A stretch of 64,000 nucleotides of DNA. It comes from Halomicrobium salinisoli (GTDB lineage: Archaea; Halobacteriota; Halobacteria; Halobacteriales; Haloarculaceae). The DNA lies in the NCBI RefSeq assembly GCF_020405185.1, contig NZ_CP084463.1:3307610-3371609 (forward strand), written 5' to 3'. Shown here piece by piece: positions 16,438 to 25,377 of the stretch (the stretch's first letter is position 1; each line of letters begins with the position of its first letter). The translations under genes were made by a program, and so were the position numbers. The notes beneath the pieces were generated by a model. It ran no database searches and was not told the origin of the DNA. It saw nothing but the letters and a program-made list of their open reading frames with translations.

Positions 16438-18621
16438 TCAGAACTTCTCCAGCAGGTCCCCGTAGAACGCGGCGTCCTCGTCGCTCGCGGCGTCGCCGTC
16501 GGCGAGCTTCTCGACGATCAGCTCCGGCGTCGAGCGGGCGAGCGTCCCCTTGACGGGCGAGCGGTTGACGCGCAGTTCGCCGTCCTCCAGCCCCTCGGCC
16601 TGGATGCCGTCCACGGTGAGGTCGGCGTCGGCGGCGTCGATGACGTCGCCGGCGAGGTGGGAGACGAAGACGGCCGTCGCGTCGCGCTCGGCCAGCGCCT
16701 CCAGGATGCCCGCGATGATGGTCGCGGCGGCGCCCGGCTCGGTGATGCTCTCCAGTTCGTCGACGAGGACCATCACGCCCGCACCGTCAGAGCGCTGCTC
16801 TGACGAGCCTCCGCTCGCTTCGCTCGCGGAGACGTCGCTCGCCTCGCCGCCGTCGGAACTCCGTTCCGACGAGGATCGCGATCCGTCGGATCGCTCACCG
16901 CCGTCTGCCGCCGCGGCGTCGCCGCCCGCCTCGCCGGCGCCCTCCGCCGAGACGCCCGTCACGAGGTCGCCGAACTGCCGCAGCGTCGACTCGAAGGCGC
17001 CGGCGTCCAGCGTCCCCTGGGTCTTGGCGTGGTAGTGCAGCTCGCGGACGCGCTCGATCCGGGCGTCCTCGGCGGGCACGGGCAGGCCCATGTGCGCGAG
17101 CGTGGTCACCAGCCCCACCAGGTCCAGCGTGGAGGTCTTGCCGCCGCTGTTGACGCCCGACAGCAGCGCGACCCCGTCGACGCGGTAGTCGACGGGGTCG
17201 ACCTCGTCGAAGGGGACGTCCAGCAGGGGCGAGCGGCCGCCCTCGATGGCGAATCCCTCGACGGGCTCGGCCGCCGCCTCGTCGTCGCTCACTCCACTCA
17301 CCGTCGGCATCGTGCACTCGAAGTCGCGGGCGAACCGCGCGACGGCGAGTTCCACGTCCAGTTCCAGCGCCGCGTCGACCAGCGCCTCGGCGTCCGCGCG
17401 CAGCCCGGCGAGGTCGTCGGCCAGGTCGCGCTTGAGCCGGGCCGCGCGCCGGTCGCGGGCGGTGGTCAGTTCCTCGCGCAGGCGGGAGACCACGTCCTCC
17501 TCGCGCTCGACGGGATACGTGGGCTCGTCGGGGAACGCCCGCCGGGCGACGGACTCCGTGTCCTCCAGCGCCAGCGCGTCGACGAGGTGGTCGCGGGCCT
17601 TCTCGACGGCGGCGGCGTACTCGTCGGACAGCTCCCGGGAGAGCAGCGAGTCGACGCCGGCGCCGCGCTCGACCAGCGACAGCAGGTCCGTCCCCTCGAT
17701 GGTGACGTCGCGCTCCTCGATGGCCTCCCGGAGGTGGTCGTTGGCGACCGACTCCGCCGTGGAGACCGCCGCGTCGAGGTCGTCGACCGCGGTCGACAGC
17801 CGGTCCAGCTCGTCGTCGTCGCGGACGCCGCCCTCCTCGTCCAGTCGCTCCAGGGCCCCCTCCAGCGTGTCGAGGTCGCAGGGAGGTTCGAGGTCAGCGG
17901 CGCGGTGAACCTGCGCCGCCGCCCGCAGGCGGTCACGGTTGCGCGCGAAGAAGGCCAGCGGCCGCTCGGGGACGACGTCGGCGGGGTTCTCCAGCGCGTC
18001 GGGCTCGACGCGGACGTCGCCCTCGACGTCGACCCCGGAGAACGCCTCGTCGAGGACGACCACGGTCGCGTAGCTGCGGGCCAGCTCGCCCACCTGGCGC
18101 GCGTCGTCGACCACCTCGACGCTCACCTCCGGGATGGCCTCCTTCGCCTCGGCGTAGCGCTCGGCGTCGCTGGTGGCCAGACACCGGTCGCGCACGCGCA
18201 CGTCGCCCGGCTCGGTCAGGGGCTCGACGTCGCCCAGCGCCGCCAGCACCTCGTCGGTCGGCTCGCGCTCCATCGCCTCGCGGGCGAACTCGCGGACCTC
18301 GCGGATGCGGCCGGGCTCGCCGCTGGGGTAGAGCGTCTCCAGACGCCTGGCGGCGTAGTCCGTGACGGTCCGCTCCCTGAGCAGGTCCAGCGCGGACCGG
18401 TAGAGCTCCCGGGCCCGGTCCGTGGCCGGGAAGCCGCCGGGGTCGTCGTGTTCGGCCCGGATGGCTGCCCGGGCGATGCGCGCCGCTCGCCCCTCGCTGA
18501 CGCCCGGGGCCTTCGCCAGCGTCGCCACGTCGCCCTCCCGCAGGGCCCGCTCGGGGTCGTCCAGTTCACGGAGTGACGCGGCGGTCTTGGCTCCCACGCC
18601 CGGGACCGATTCCAACTCCAT
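16438..18621 (-). CDS. MutS-family ATPase (MutS2/MutS5-like)
   Basis: A 727-residue protein. The N-terminus has helix-hairpin-helix motifs (VPGVGAKTAASL, APGVSEGRAARI). A helical core/clamp region occupies about residues 100-450. The MutS ATPase domain has Walker A GVNSGGKTST, then Walker B VMVLVDELESIT and a signature segment FVSHLAG. No mismatch-recognition domain I is seen, as in the MutS2/MutS5 branch, which acts in recombination or its suppression. Between Walker A and Walker B sits an insertion of about 45 Ser/Gly/Asp/Glu residues encoded by a chain of DNA hairpins (16785-16894); this loop is not part of the usual fold. Confidence 0.85.
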   Translation of the reverse strand: MELESVPGVGAKTAASLRELDDPERALREGDVATLAKAPGVSEGRAARIARAAIRAEHDDPGGFPATDRARELYRSALDLLRERTVTDYAARRLETLYPSGEPGRIREVREFAREAMEREPTDEVLAALGDVEPLTEPGDVRVRDRCLATSDAERYAEAKEAIPEVSVEVVDDARQVGELARSYATVVVLDEAFSGVDVEGDVRVEPDALENPADVVPERPLAFFARNRDRLRAAAQVHRAADLEPPCDLDTLEGALERLDEEGGVRDDDELDRLSTAVDDLDAAVSTAESVANDHLREAIEERDVTIEGTDLLSLVERGAGVDSLLSRELSDEYAAAVEKARDHLVDALALEDTESVARRAFPDEPTYPVEREEDVVSRLREELTTARDRRAARLKRDLADDLAGLRADAEALVDAALELDVELAVARFARDFECTMPTVSGVSDDEAAAEPVEGFAIEGGRSPLLDVPFDEVDPVDYRVDGVALLSGVNSGGKTSTLDLVGLVTTLAHMGLPVPAEDARIERVRELHYHAKTQGTLDAGAFESTLRQFGDLVTGVSAEGAGEAGGDAAAADGGERSDGSRSSSERSSDGGEASDVSASEASGGSSEQRSDGAGVMVLVDELESITEPGAAATIIAGILEALAERDATAVFVSHLAGDVIDAADADLTVDGIQAEGLEDGELRVNRSPVKGTLARSTPELIVEKLADGDAASDEDAAFYGDLLEKF
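16785..16894. repeat. Chain of four hairpins inside the MutS-like gene
   Basis: Four perfect hairpins follow each other: 16785-16805 (9-bp stem, loop GCT), 16809-16831 (stem CTCCGC/GCGGAG, loop TCGCTTCGCTC), 16851-16871 (9-bp stem, loop TCC) and 16878-16894 (7-bp stem, loop GTC). They encode the Ser/Gly/acidic insertion between Walker A and Walker B. The second has the same 11-nt loop as hairpins elsewhere in the window. Confidence 0.8.
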
Positions 18622-18733
18622 CGGACCCCCTTTCGTCGTCGGTCAGGAAAAACCCTCCCGCTCGCCGCTAGCAGTATATCGACACCACGTTGGTTCGTCC
18701 GGGGCGACGTGCGGTGCTGTTGGAGACGGAAAC

Positions 18734-18989
18734 AACCAGAAAGCCCCCGTCCGCTCCGGTCGAGGGGCTCGCTGCGCGCGCTCGCTGCGCTCGCGTGCTT
18801 GCGTCGCCCGTCTTCCCGGAGCGGACGGCCCCTTTCAGTCCCACCCTTTGGCTTGCCGGTCAGCCGACACGGGTGGGACTGAAAGGGGCGGCTGGCTGAA
18901 CGAACCTCGACGACGCAAGCACCGAGGGAACGAAGTGACCGAGGCGCGCAGCGAGTCGCGGGAGTTCAGCCAGCCGGGGCTTTCTGGTT
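18734..18989. repeat. Nested palindromic intergenic element, copy 2
   Basis: A 256-bp element with a perfect 14-bp outer inverted repeat (AACCAGAAAGCCCC 18734-18747; complement 18976-18989) and a perfect 19-bp inner stem (GCCCCTTTCAGTCCCACCC 18828-18846; complement 18871-18889) with a 24-nt loop. Arms differ from copy 1 at many positions but remain complementary to each other. A conserved-loop hairpin with one G-T pair (loop TCGCTGCGCTC) lies at 18776-18798. The gap between the MutS-like gene and 19063 holds this element and no gene. Confidence 0.85.
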
Positions 18990-19062
18990 TTGTCACCCTG
19001 AATTGCATCCGATCCTAGACCGCGCCCGGGTCGCTTTTGGCCGCCGACCGAGTAGTTTGGGT

Positions 19063-19398
19063 ATGCCTATCGATGCCCACACGTTCGAGACGGAGGGCGA
19101 GGGGGAGTTCTCGATCGAACGGTCGATCGAGACCTTCCTCCACTCCAACCCCGAGCGGGCGTACAACCTCCGGGAGGTGACAGCCGAGGTGATGGGCGAG
19201 GGGGTCTCGGAGCGCAACGTCGAGCGACCGACCGACATGCAGACGTTCATGGCGGAGTTCGTCGACGTGACGACGGTCAGCGCGATCCTCGACAGGCTGG
19301 TCAACCGCGGCGTGGTCGAGCGCCGCCTGCTCGACGCCGGCAGCGGGAAGCGGAGCTACTACCGGACGAGAGCCACCGACGACACTGACGACTCGTGA
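19063..19398 (+). CDS. Winged-helix DNA-binding protein (MarR-like)
   Basis: A 111-residue protein. Residues about 15-100 form a winged helix: SIERSIETFLHSNPERAYNLREVTAEV, then VTTVSAILDRLVNRGVVERRLLD (recognition helix and wing) and a basic RSYYRTR end. It probably is a transcriptional regulator of MarR/PadR type. ATG 19063 is chosen, with CTTTTGG about 28 nt upstream as a weak TATA element. The next gene in the same direction starts 58 nt after its stop codon. Confidence 0.72.
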   Translation: MPIDAHTFETEGEGEFSIERSIETFLHSNPERAYNLREVTAEVMGEGVSERNVERPTDMQTFMAEFVDVTTVSAILDRLVNRGVVERRLLDAGSGKRSYYRTRATDDTDDS

Positions 19399-19456
19399 CG
19401 CGACACGACGGAACAGCGACAGATTCTTGCCCGTTCGCGCCCGCGTTGTACGTCTA

Positions 19457-20071
19457 ATGGACGAGAAGACCGAGGAACTCCGTGACATCTTCGTGGACGT
19501 CTCCGGGGAGGAGACCGTCACGGAATCCCAGGAGGACGATCGGGGCACGCTGGCGGGCGACGAGGAGGGGGTCGAGGATCGCCTGGCGGACTCGATCGAC
19601 CGACTCCGCGAGCGCTTCCCGTTCGAGACCGACCTCGGCGAAGACGCGCTCGTGACGGTCGTCCGGCGGTTCTACGGCGGCGACGACGACGCGACCGTCG
19701 CCGACGAGGTCGGCGCCGACCCGGACGAGGTCTTCGCCGCGCGGATGGACCTGCACCTGTTCCGCGAGGACGAGGCCGACCTGCCGGTCGACTTCGGCGA
19801 CCTGCGCGACCTGCTGGACGCGGACGCCGACGACGAGCGGGTCGCCGACGAGTTCGGCGTCGCCACGGACGAGGCGGCCCGCTACCGCCGGATCGCCCGC
19901 GCCCGCGACGACGCCCGCTCGGTCAGCTACCGCTTCCAGAGCGAGTTCGAGGACGCGCTGACCGACGCCGGCCTCTCCGCGACGATGACGGAGACGATCC
20001 GCGAGGACGGCCTCCGCGAGGCGACCGAGGACATCGGCTCGCTGGAGGAGGACGCCGACGTCGACTTCTGA
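19457..20071 (+). CDS. Haloarchaeal protein resembling conditioned medium-induced protein 4
   Basis: A 204-residue very acidic soluble protein beginning MDEKTEELRDIFVDVSGEE. It has two similar helix-rich halves (VVRRFYGGDDDATVADEVGA, and DLLDADADDERVADEFGVA), which look like paired helix-turn-helix units reading 'VADE-G' motifs. The N-terminus agrees with what I remember of the haloarchaeal protein named conditioned medium-induced protein 4, whose molecular role is not established. It may bind DNA. It lies just upstream of trm1 in the same direction. Confidence 0.6.
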   Translation: MDEKTEELRDIFVDVSGEETVTESQEDDRGTLAGDEEGVEDRLADSIDRLRERFPFETDLGEDALVTVVRRFYGGDDDATVADEVGADPDEVFAARMDLHLFREDEADLPVDFGDLRDLLDADADDERVADEFGVATDEAARYRRIARARDDARSVSYRFQSEFEDALTDAGLSATMTETIREDGLREATEDIGSLEEDADVDF

Positions 20072-20116
20072 CGGAGCTTCGAATCGCTTACGGCCGCCCG
20101 CCCGCTCCCCGCAGGT

Positions 20117-21220
20117 ATGCGCGTCGAGGAGGGCCAGGTGACCGTCGAGGCGCCCGAGCAGGCCGACGCCGGGAAAGGCGAGAACGTCTTCTTCAACCCG
20201 GTCCAGGAACTGAACCGCGACCTGACTATCGCGGCGCTGCGGGCCTACCGCGAGCGCGAGCCCCGCGCCGAGTCGTACCTCGACGCCACGGCCGCCACGG
20301 GCGTCCGCGGGGTCCGCGCCGCCGCCGACGGCTGGGAGGCGACGCTGTGTGACGTCGACCCCGAGGCCGTCGACCTGTGCGAGCGCAACCTCGAACGGAA
20401 CGGCCTGGCCGCCGAGGTCCGCCACGAGGACGCCAACGTGACGATGCACCGGGACGCCTTCGACGTGGTCGACGTCGACCCGTTCGGGACGCCGATCCCC
20501 TTCGCCGACGCCGCCTTCCAGGGGACGCGGGACCTCGTCTGCGTCACCGCGACCGATACCGCGCCGCTGTGTGGCGCCCACTTCGAGAGCGGCGTCCGCT
20601 CGTACAGCGCCGTCCCCCGGAACACGGAGTACCACGCCGAGATGGGCGTCCGGATCCTGCTGGGCGCGATGGTCCGCACCGCCGCGCGCTACGATCTGGC
20701 GGCGCGGCCGCTGCTCACCCACGCCACGAAGCACTACGTCCGCACCTACCTGGAACTCGACCGCGGCGCCGGCGTCGCCAACGACGCCGTCGACGAGCTG
20801 GGCCACATCTACCACTGCCAGCACTGCCTCTGGCGGGACTCCGAGCACGGCCTGCTGGCCGACGCGCCCGACGAGTGCCCGAACTGCGGGCGCCACCTCC
20901 AGACCGCCGGCCCGCTCTGGCTGACCCGGACCTGCGAGCCCGACTTCGTCGAGGGCGTCGAGCCGCACCTCTCCGAGGACATGGGCACCGCCGACGAGGC
21001 CGCCGACCTGCTTTCGACGCTCGCCGCCGAGCTACCGACGCCGACCCACTACGACCAGCACCGGCTGTGCAAGCGCTGGGGGCGGGGGGCCTCGTCGATG
21101 GCCGACTTCCTCGAGCAACTGCGGGCCGCCGGCTTCGAGGCCTCCCGGACGCACTACGGCGGGACGACGTTCAAGACGGACGCCGACGTGGCGGCGATCC
21201 GCGACGCGACCGCCGAGTAA
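20117..21220 (+). CDS. trm1: tRNA (guanine(26)-N(2))-dimethyltransferase
   Basis: A 367-residue enzyme of the Trm1 family that makes N2,N2-dimethylguanosine at position 26 of tRNA using S-adenosylmethionine. The N-terminus [11 protein letters not shown] and [17 protein letters not shown] are Trm1 signatures. The Rossmann motif is [22 protein letters not shown] is the catalytic D/NPFG region. A C-terminal zinc-ribbon-like stretch has CQHC and CPNCG (about residues 234-258). Length and domain order are complete. It lies 45 nt after the preceding gene, perhaps co-transcribed. Confidence 0.95.
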   Translation: MRVEEGQVTVEAPEQADAGKGENVFFNPVQELNRDLTIAALRAYREREPRAESYLDATAATGVRGVRAAADGWEATLCDVDPEAVDLCERNLERNGLAAEVRHEDANVTMHRDAFDVVDVDPFGTPIPFADAAFQGTRDLVCVTATDTAPLCGAHFESGVRSYSAVPRNTEYHAEMGVRILLGAMVRTAARYDLAARPLLTHATKHYVRTYLELDRGAGVANDAVDELGHIYHCQHCLWRDSEHGLLADAPDECPNCGRHLQTAGPLWLTRTCEPDFVEGVEPHLSEDMGTADEAADLLSTLAAELPTPTHYDQHRLCKRWGRGASSMADFLEQLRAAGFEASRTHYGGTTFKTDADVAAIRDATAE

Positions 21221-21262
21221 GCTCGCCTTACGCCGTCCGCGTCCGACGTCCGTGTCCGGTAG

Positions 21263-21691
21263 CTACGCCGTACTCGCCCGGCGGAGCCACGCGACCAGGT
21301 CGGCGGCCAGCCCGTAGAACGGCCGCAGGAAGTGATTCAGCATGGCCGCCAGGCCGAGCAGGCCGCCGGCCGCCTGGAGCTCGCCGGGCGTCGCGCCCAG
21401 CAGCACCAGCGCGGTCACGGCCGCGGCGGCCGCTCCGGCCCACAGGTCCGCGAGGTACCGGTCGACGTCGTGGCCGACGACGACCCCGACGTCGGGCAGT
21501 CGGTCGCGGACCGCCACGAGGGCGGCGCTCGCGGCGGCGAACGCGGCGATCACCGGGAGTCCGGCCCCGAAGCCGGCGAGGCTCGCCCCGACGAGGAGCG
21601 CGCTCGCAACGAGCAGCTGAACCGTCAGCGCGGCCGTCGTCTGGACAAGAGCGCGTCGTCGCACGTGTCGGCGGTGGGCGTCGCCGCTCAT
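21263..21691 (-). CDS. Haloarchaeal membrane protein, unknown function
   Basis: A 142-residue protein with four hydrophobic helices (ALTVQLLVASALLVGASLAG, GLPVIAAFAAASAALVAV, WAGAAAAAVTALVLLGA, AAGGLLGLAAMLNHFLRPFYG). The N-terminus is basic (HRRHVRRRALV), so probably cytoplasmic. No motif or family is recognised. It is convergent with trm1 and divergent from the gene at 21833. Confidence 0.55.
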   Translation of the reverse strand: MSGDAHRRHVRRRALVQTTAALTVQLLVASALLVGASLAGFGAGLPVIAAFAAASAALVAVRDRLPDVGVVVGHDVDRYLADLWAGAAAAAVTALVLLGATPGELQAAGGLLGLAAMLNHFLRPFYGLAADLVAWLRRASTA

Positions 21692-21832
21692 AGACTTTCT
21701 CCTCTCGGGTCGCCTGTCGGCGCGCTGATGTCACGCTGGCGGTTCCGGCAACCGGCCGGGGCGGTGCGTAGCGCCGTTTTGACCGGAAACGACCGGCACT
21801 TACAACAGGCTACCGGTCGCAATAGACACACG

Positions 21833-22285
21833 ATGACAGCCGTGGACGACGGCGACGGCGAGACGCCGCCGCCCGGCACCCAGGCCGAGTCGATCCAGTC
21901 GGACGGACCCGAGACCGGCGACCGCCGCGGGGTCTCGGACGTGGACGCCAGCGACGTGGCACAGCTGCGTGCCGACTTCGAGGCGTTCCGCGAGGAGGTC
22001 GAGGAGCGGACGCTCCCCCGCGAGGAGGTCGAGTCCGACCTCCGGAAGTACGTCCGAAAGCGGATGCGACGCGGGCACGCCCGCGGCTGGGGGCCGTACC
22101 TCGTGTTGCTGTACGGGACCGCGATGACGCTCGGCGCGTTCTACTTCCTCGGCGGCGGCTGGGCCATCCTCGCGATGGTCGTGGTCTGGCTGTCGACGCT
22201 CGGGCTGTACGCGCTGATGCTCATCGTGGGTATCGGAATCGAAGTCGTCGGGCTCCCGGGGAAGGTGATCGACCGGGTCCGATGA
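21833..22285 (+). CDS. Membrane protein with acidic N-terminus and coiled segment
   Basis: A 150-residue protein. Residues 1-40 are disordered and acidic. Residues about 45-80 form a charged helix (LRADFEAFREEVEERTLPREEV), and two membrane helices follow (GPYLVLLYGTAMTLGAFYFLG, WAILAMVVVWLSTLGLYALM). A TATA-like CTTACAA lies about 30 nt before the chosen ATG. Its stop overlaps the ATG of the PAP2 gene (ATGA), so the two are coupled; it may help position or regulate that enzyme. No family is recognised. Confidence 0.65.
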   Translation: MTAVDDGDGETPPPGTQAESIQSDGPETGDRRGVSDVDASDVAQLRADFEAFREEVEERTLPREEVESDLRKYVRKRMRRGHARGWGPYLVLLYGTAMTLGAFYFLGGGWAILAMVVVWLSTLGLYALMLIVGIGIEVVGLPGKVIDRVR

Positions 22286-23223
22286 GCCGCGCCGTCGGCG
22301 TCGGCGACCTGCTGGCCGGCCTCGGCGACCCGTTCGTCGTCCTGGCTGCGTTGCTCACCCAGCTGGGCGACGCGTGGTTCCTCGCGCTCGTCGTCGCCGT
22401 CACCTACTGGTACGGCCCGGTCACCGACGCGATCGACCGGCGTCGGGCGGCGCTGGTGGTCGCCTGCCTGTTCGGCGGCCTCGCCGCGCTGGTGGTGCTC
22501 AAGCCGCTCGTGGGCCTGCCCCGCCCGCCCGGCGCGGGGACGCCTCCCGAGACGGCCCTCGTGCCGTCCGCCCTCGACCCGGTGTACGCCTGGATGGCCA
22601 CCGGCGACGGCTACGGCGTCCCCAGCGGCCACGCCCTCGGCAGCACCGTCGTCTACGGCGCGCTCGCGTGGGCGCTCGACTGGGGCCGCCGGCGGACGCG
22701 GATCGCCGCTGCGGCGGCGGTCGTGACCGTCGTCGCGCTCACCCGACTCGTCCTCGGCGTCCACTACCTCGCGGACGTGATCGCCGGGGCGGCCGTCGGA
22801 CTGGTCGTGGTCACGCTCGTCGTCCGCGTCCTGGAGACGCCGGGGCGGGCGTTCGCGGGCGCGACGCTCGTGGGCCTCGCCGGCGTGCCGCTGGTCGCCG
22901 TCGTCGCGGCCCACGAGTTCGTCCCGGCCTCTGAGTCGCTCCACGACGTCGTCGCCACCGTCGGGGTCTGCGCCGGCGCGACGGCGGCGTGGTTCGCCGT
23001 CGGCGACCGGCGGCCGATTCCGACCCGTCGCGGCGCGCTCGCGACGGTCCTGGTGGGCGCGGTCACGGCCCTGCCCCTCCTGACGATCGCGAGCCTGTGG
23101 ACCGACGGCGGGGCGCTCGCCGCTGCGCTGGGGGCCGCCGGCGGGATCCTGCTCGTGGTGGCGCCGCTGGCCGGCGAGCGGCTGGCCGGCGCGATCGGCT
23201 CCTCGCGGCCGGTCGGGCACTGA
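22282..23223 (+). CDS. PAP2-superfamily membrane phosphatase
   Basis: A 313-residue integral membrane protein. The three PAP2 signatures are present: KPLVGLPRP (KxxxxxxRP), PSGHA (PSGH, catalytic His) and TRLVLGVHYLADV (SRxxxxxHxxxD variant with the second catalytic His). It would dephosphorylate a lipid phosphate or pyrophosphate, for example a polyprenyl or glycerophospholipid substrate, at the outer membrane leaflet. About eight hydrophobic helices are seen, more than the minimal six of the family. It is co-translated with the preceding small membrane protein through an ATGA overlap. Confidence 0.88.
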   Translation: MSRAVGVGDLLAGLGDPFVVLAALLTQLGDAWFLALVVAVTYWYGPVTDAIDRRRAALVVACLFGGLAALVVLKPLVGLPRPPGAGTPPETALVPSALDPVYAWMATGDGYGVPSGHALGSTVVYGALAWALDWGRRRTRIAAAAAVVTVVALTRLVLGVHYLADVIAGAAVGLVVVTLVVRVLETPGRAFAGATLVGLAGVPLVAVVAAHEFVPASESLHDVVATVGVCAGATAAWFAVGDRRPIPTRRGALATVLVGAVTALPLLTIASLWTDGGALAAALGAAGGILLVVAPLAGERLAGAIGSSRPVGH

Positions 23224-23352
23224 CCGAGTGCGGCCGCCCGTCGTCCCGGGCGCCGCCGCTCGCCGATGTATCGTGACCGGAGCGCAGCGAGAAGAGAGCG
23301 GCGAGAAGAGAGTCAAAGCCGCGAAACGCACCGACGAGTGCCGTGACCCGAT

Positions 23353-24702
23353 CTAGAACTTCTCGAGGTAGCGGTCGATCTCCCAGTCGGAGACCTCGAC
23401 GATGTACTCCTCGTGCTCCTGGGTCTTGGCCTCGACGAAGTTGTCGTAGACGTGCTCGCCGAGGGCGTCCTGGATGACCTCGTCCTGTTCGAGGGCGTCG
23501 ACGGCCTCGCCGAGGTTCGACGGCAGCGTGGTGATGCCGTACTCCTCGCGCTTGGCCTCGTCGAACTCGTAGATGTTCTCGCGGACGGGGTCGTCGCAGT
23601 CGAGGCCGCGCTCGATGCCGTCGAGGCCGGCGTGGATGAGTGCGGCGAACGCGAGATAGGGGTTACAGGACGGGTCCGGGAAGCGGGCCTCGATGCGCGA
23701 GGCGGCCGGGGTCCGCGCGGCGGGCTTGCGGATCAGCGCCGAGCGGTTGCGGTCGGACCAGGCGACGTAGACGGGCGCCTCGTAGCCGGGCACCAGGCGC
23801 TTGTAGGAGTTCACGGTCGGGTTCGTGACCGCGGCCAGCGCCTCGGCGTGGTCGAGGATGCCGGCGGTGAACTGCTTGGCCGTCTCCGAGAGGTTGAACT
23901 CGTCGTCCTCGTCGTGGAACGCGTTCTCGCCGTCCTCGAACAGCGAGAAGTGCGTGTGCATGCCCGACCCGTTGATCCGGGCGATCGGCTTGGGCATGAA
24001 GGTCGCGTGCAGGTCGTGCTCCGCGGCGATGGCGCGGACGACGGCGCGGAAGGTGGCGACGTTGTCGGCCGTGCTGAGGGCGTCGTCGTAGGTGAAGTTG
24101 ATCTCGTGCTGGCCCTGGGCGACCTCGTGGTGGCTGGCCTCGATGTCGAAGCCCATGTCCTCCAGGCCGTAGATGATGTCGCGGCGGACGTCCTGGGCGA
24201 GGTCCTTGGGCGCGAGGTCGAAGTAGCCGCCGGCGTCGTTGGTCTTCGTCGTCGCGCGGCCCTCCTCGTCCTCCTCGAACAGGAAGAACTCGGGCTCGGG
24301 CGCCGCGTTGACCGTGTAGCCCATGTCCTCGGCGCGCTGCATGGCGCGCTTGAGGACGCCGCGCGGGTCACCGGCGAACGGCTGGCCGGTCGAGGTGTCG
24401 ATCACGTCGCAGATGAGGCGAGCGGCGGCGCTCTCCTCGTCGTTGCGCCACGGGAGCACGGCGAACGTCGACGGGTCCGGATCCAGGCGCATGTCGGACT
24501 CCTGGATGCGGACGAAGCCGTTGATGGAGGAGCCGTCGAAGTAGATACCCTCCGTGAACGCCTTCTCGGCCTGCTCGGCCGGCACGGAGACGTTCTTGAC
24601 CGTCCCCAGGATGTCCGTGAACTGCAGGCGCAGGAAGTCCACGTTCTTCTCCTCGATCTCGTCGAGTACCGCTTCCGCCTCGTCGGAGAGTTCGCTTGTC
24701 AT
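23353..24702 (-). CDS. glnA: Glutamine synthetase, type I
   Basis: A 449-residue enzyme that makes glutamine from glutamate, ammonia and ATP. It has the N-terminal beta-grasp domain ([21 protein letters not shown]), the [10 protein letters not shown] segment, the metal-ligand region [22 protein letters not shown] (ATP/glutamate site) and [16 protein letters not shown], then [10 protein letters not shown], all normal for GlnA. Length fits the GSI-alpha subunit. It is divergent from an Lrp regulator, an arrangement known in Halobacterium, where Lrp controls glnA. A perfect 10-bp palindrome lies between the two genes. Confidence 0.97.
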   Translation of the reverse strand: MTSELSDEAEAVLDEIEEKNVDFLRLQFTDILGTVKNVSVPAEQAEKAFTEGIYFDGSSINGFVRIQESDMRLDPDPSTFAVLPWRNDEESAAARLICDVIDTSTGQPFAGDPRGVLKRAMQRAEDMGYTVNAAPEPEFFLFEEDEEGRATTKTNDAGGYFDLAPKDLAQDVRRDIIYGLEDMGFDIEASHHEVAQGQHEINFTYDDALSTADNVATFRAVVRAIAAEHDLHATFMPKPIARINGSGMHTHFSLFEDGENAFHDEDDEFNLSETAKQFTAGILDHAEALAAVTNPTVNSYKRLVPGYEAPVYVAWSDRNRSALIRKPAARTPAASRIEARFPDPSCNPYLAFAALIHAGLDGIERGLDCDDPVRENIYEFDEAKREEYGITTLPSNLGEAVDALEQDEVIQDALGEHVYDNFVEAKTQEHEEYIVEVSDWEIDRYLEKF

Positions 24703-24748
24703 CTTTGGACACCCGTTACGACTGTCGCTATTACTAAAGGGCTGCCCT

Positions 24749-24758
24749 TTTGCGCAAA
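24749..24758. promoter_or_regulatory. Palindrome in the glnA-lrp intergenic region
   Basis: TTTGCGCAAA is a perfect 10-bp palindrome about halfway between the two divergent start codons (24702 and 24829). TATA-like sequences flank it: CTTTAGTAAT (minus strand, about 24732-24741) for glnA and AAAATTCTAA (24793-24802) for lrp. The site is a candidate Lrp operator controlling both; function is inferred from position and symmetry. Confidence 0.5.
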
Positions 24759-24828
24759 CATTACGCGCACCTCTAGCGGAATTGGATATTCGTAAAATTC
24801 TAATGGTAGGGGTACGTTTCGGTGTGTA

Positions 24829-25284
24829 ATGACGTACGAAAATCTGGATCGGAAGCTAGTGAATGAACTTCTGGGCGACGGACGCGCCAGTCTGCGCAGC
24901 CTGGGCGAGGAGCTGGACGTCTCCGTGACCACCGTCTCGAACCACCTCTCGGAGCTCGAAGAGGAGGGGATCATCGACGGCTACACCCCGAAGGTCGACT
25001 ACGACGCGCTGGGCTACGACGTCACCGCCATCGTCCAGCTCAAGGTCGAGGGGTCGTCGCTGCCGGAGGTCACCGAGAGCCTCAGACAGCACAAGCAGAT
25101 GATCTCCGTCTACGAGGTCACCGGCGACTACGACATCATCGCCGTCGGCAAGTTCACCGACACCGACGGGATGAACGCTCAGATCAAGGAGCTGCTGACC
25201 GACCCCGAGATCAAGGAGTCCAACACCAGCGTCGTCCTCAACGCCGCCAGCGAGAACGAGCAGTTCGAGCTGGACGTCGAATAG
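24829..25284 (+). CDS. lrp: Lrp/AsnC family transcriptional regulator
   Basis: A 151-residue feast-famine regulator. The N-terminal helix-turn-helix is [20 protein letters not shown] followed by [20 protein letters not shown]. The C-terminal RAM (effector-binding) domain covers about residues 65-145, including [16 protein letters not shown] with the usual GDYD turn. Such proteins form octamers and sense amino acids. It is divergent from glnA and probably regulates glutamine synthesis and itself. The transcript may be leaderless, with a TATA-like box about 30 nt upstream. Confidence 0.93.
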   Translation: MTYENLDRKLVNELLGDGRASLRSLGEELDVSVTTVSNHLSELEEEGIIDGYTPKVDYDALGYDVTAIVQLKVEGSSLPEVTESLRQHKQMISVYEVTGDYDIIAVGKFTDTDGMNAQIKELLTDPEIKESNTSVVLNAASENEQFELDVE

Positions 25285-25348
25285 GCGGGTCGATCGGCAG
25301 TCGACGCGGCACGGACCGACCGACCTCGGCTCCGTTTTCCAAAGGTTC

Positions 25349-25368
25349 TTGACTGACCGGTTAGTCAA
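25349..25368. promoter_or_regulatory. Palindromic operator of the TetR-MATE operon
   Basis: TTGACTGACCGGTTAGTCAA is a 20-bp palindrome with nine of ten base pairs matching. It ends 9 nt before the TetR start codon, where it would cover the transcription start. Size and symmetry suit a TetR dimer, so autorepression of this two-gene operon is likely. Confidence 0.75.
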
Positions 25369-25377
25369 ATACTGGTG

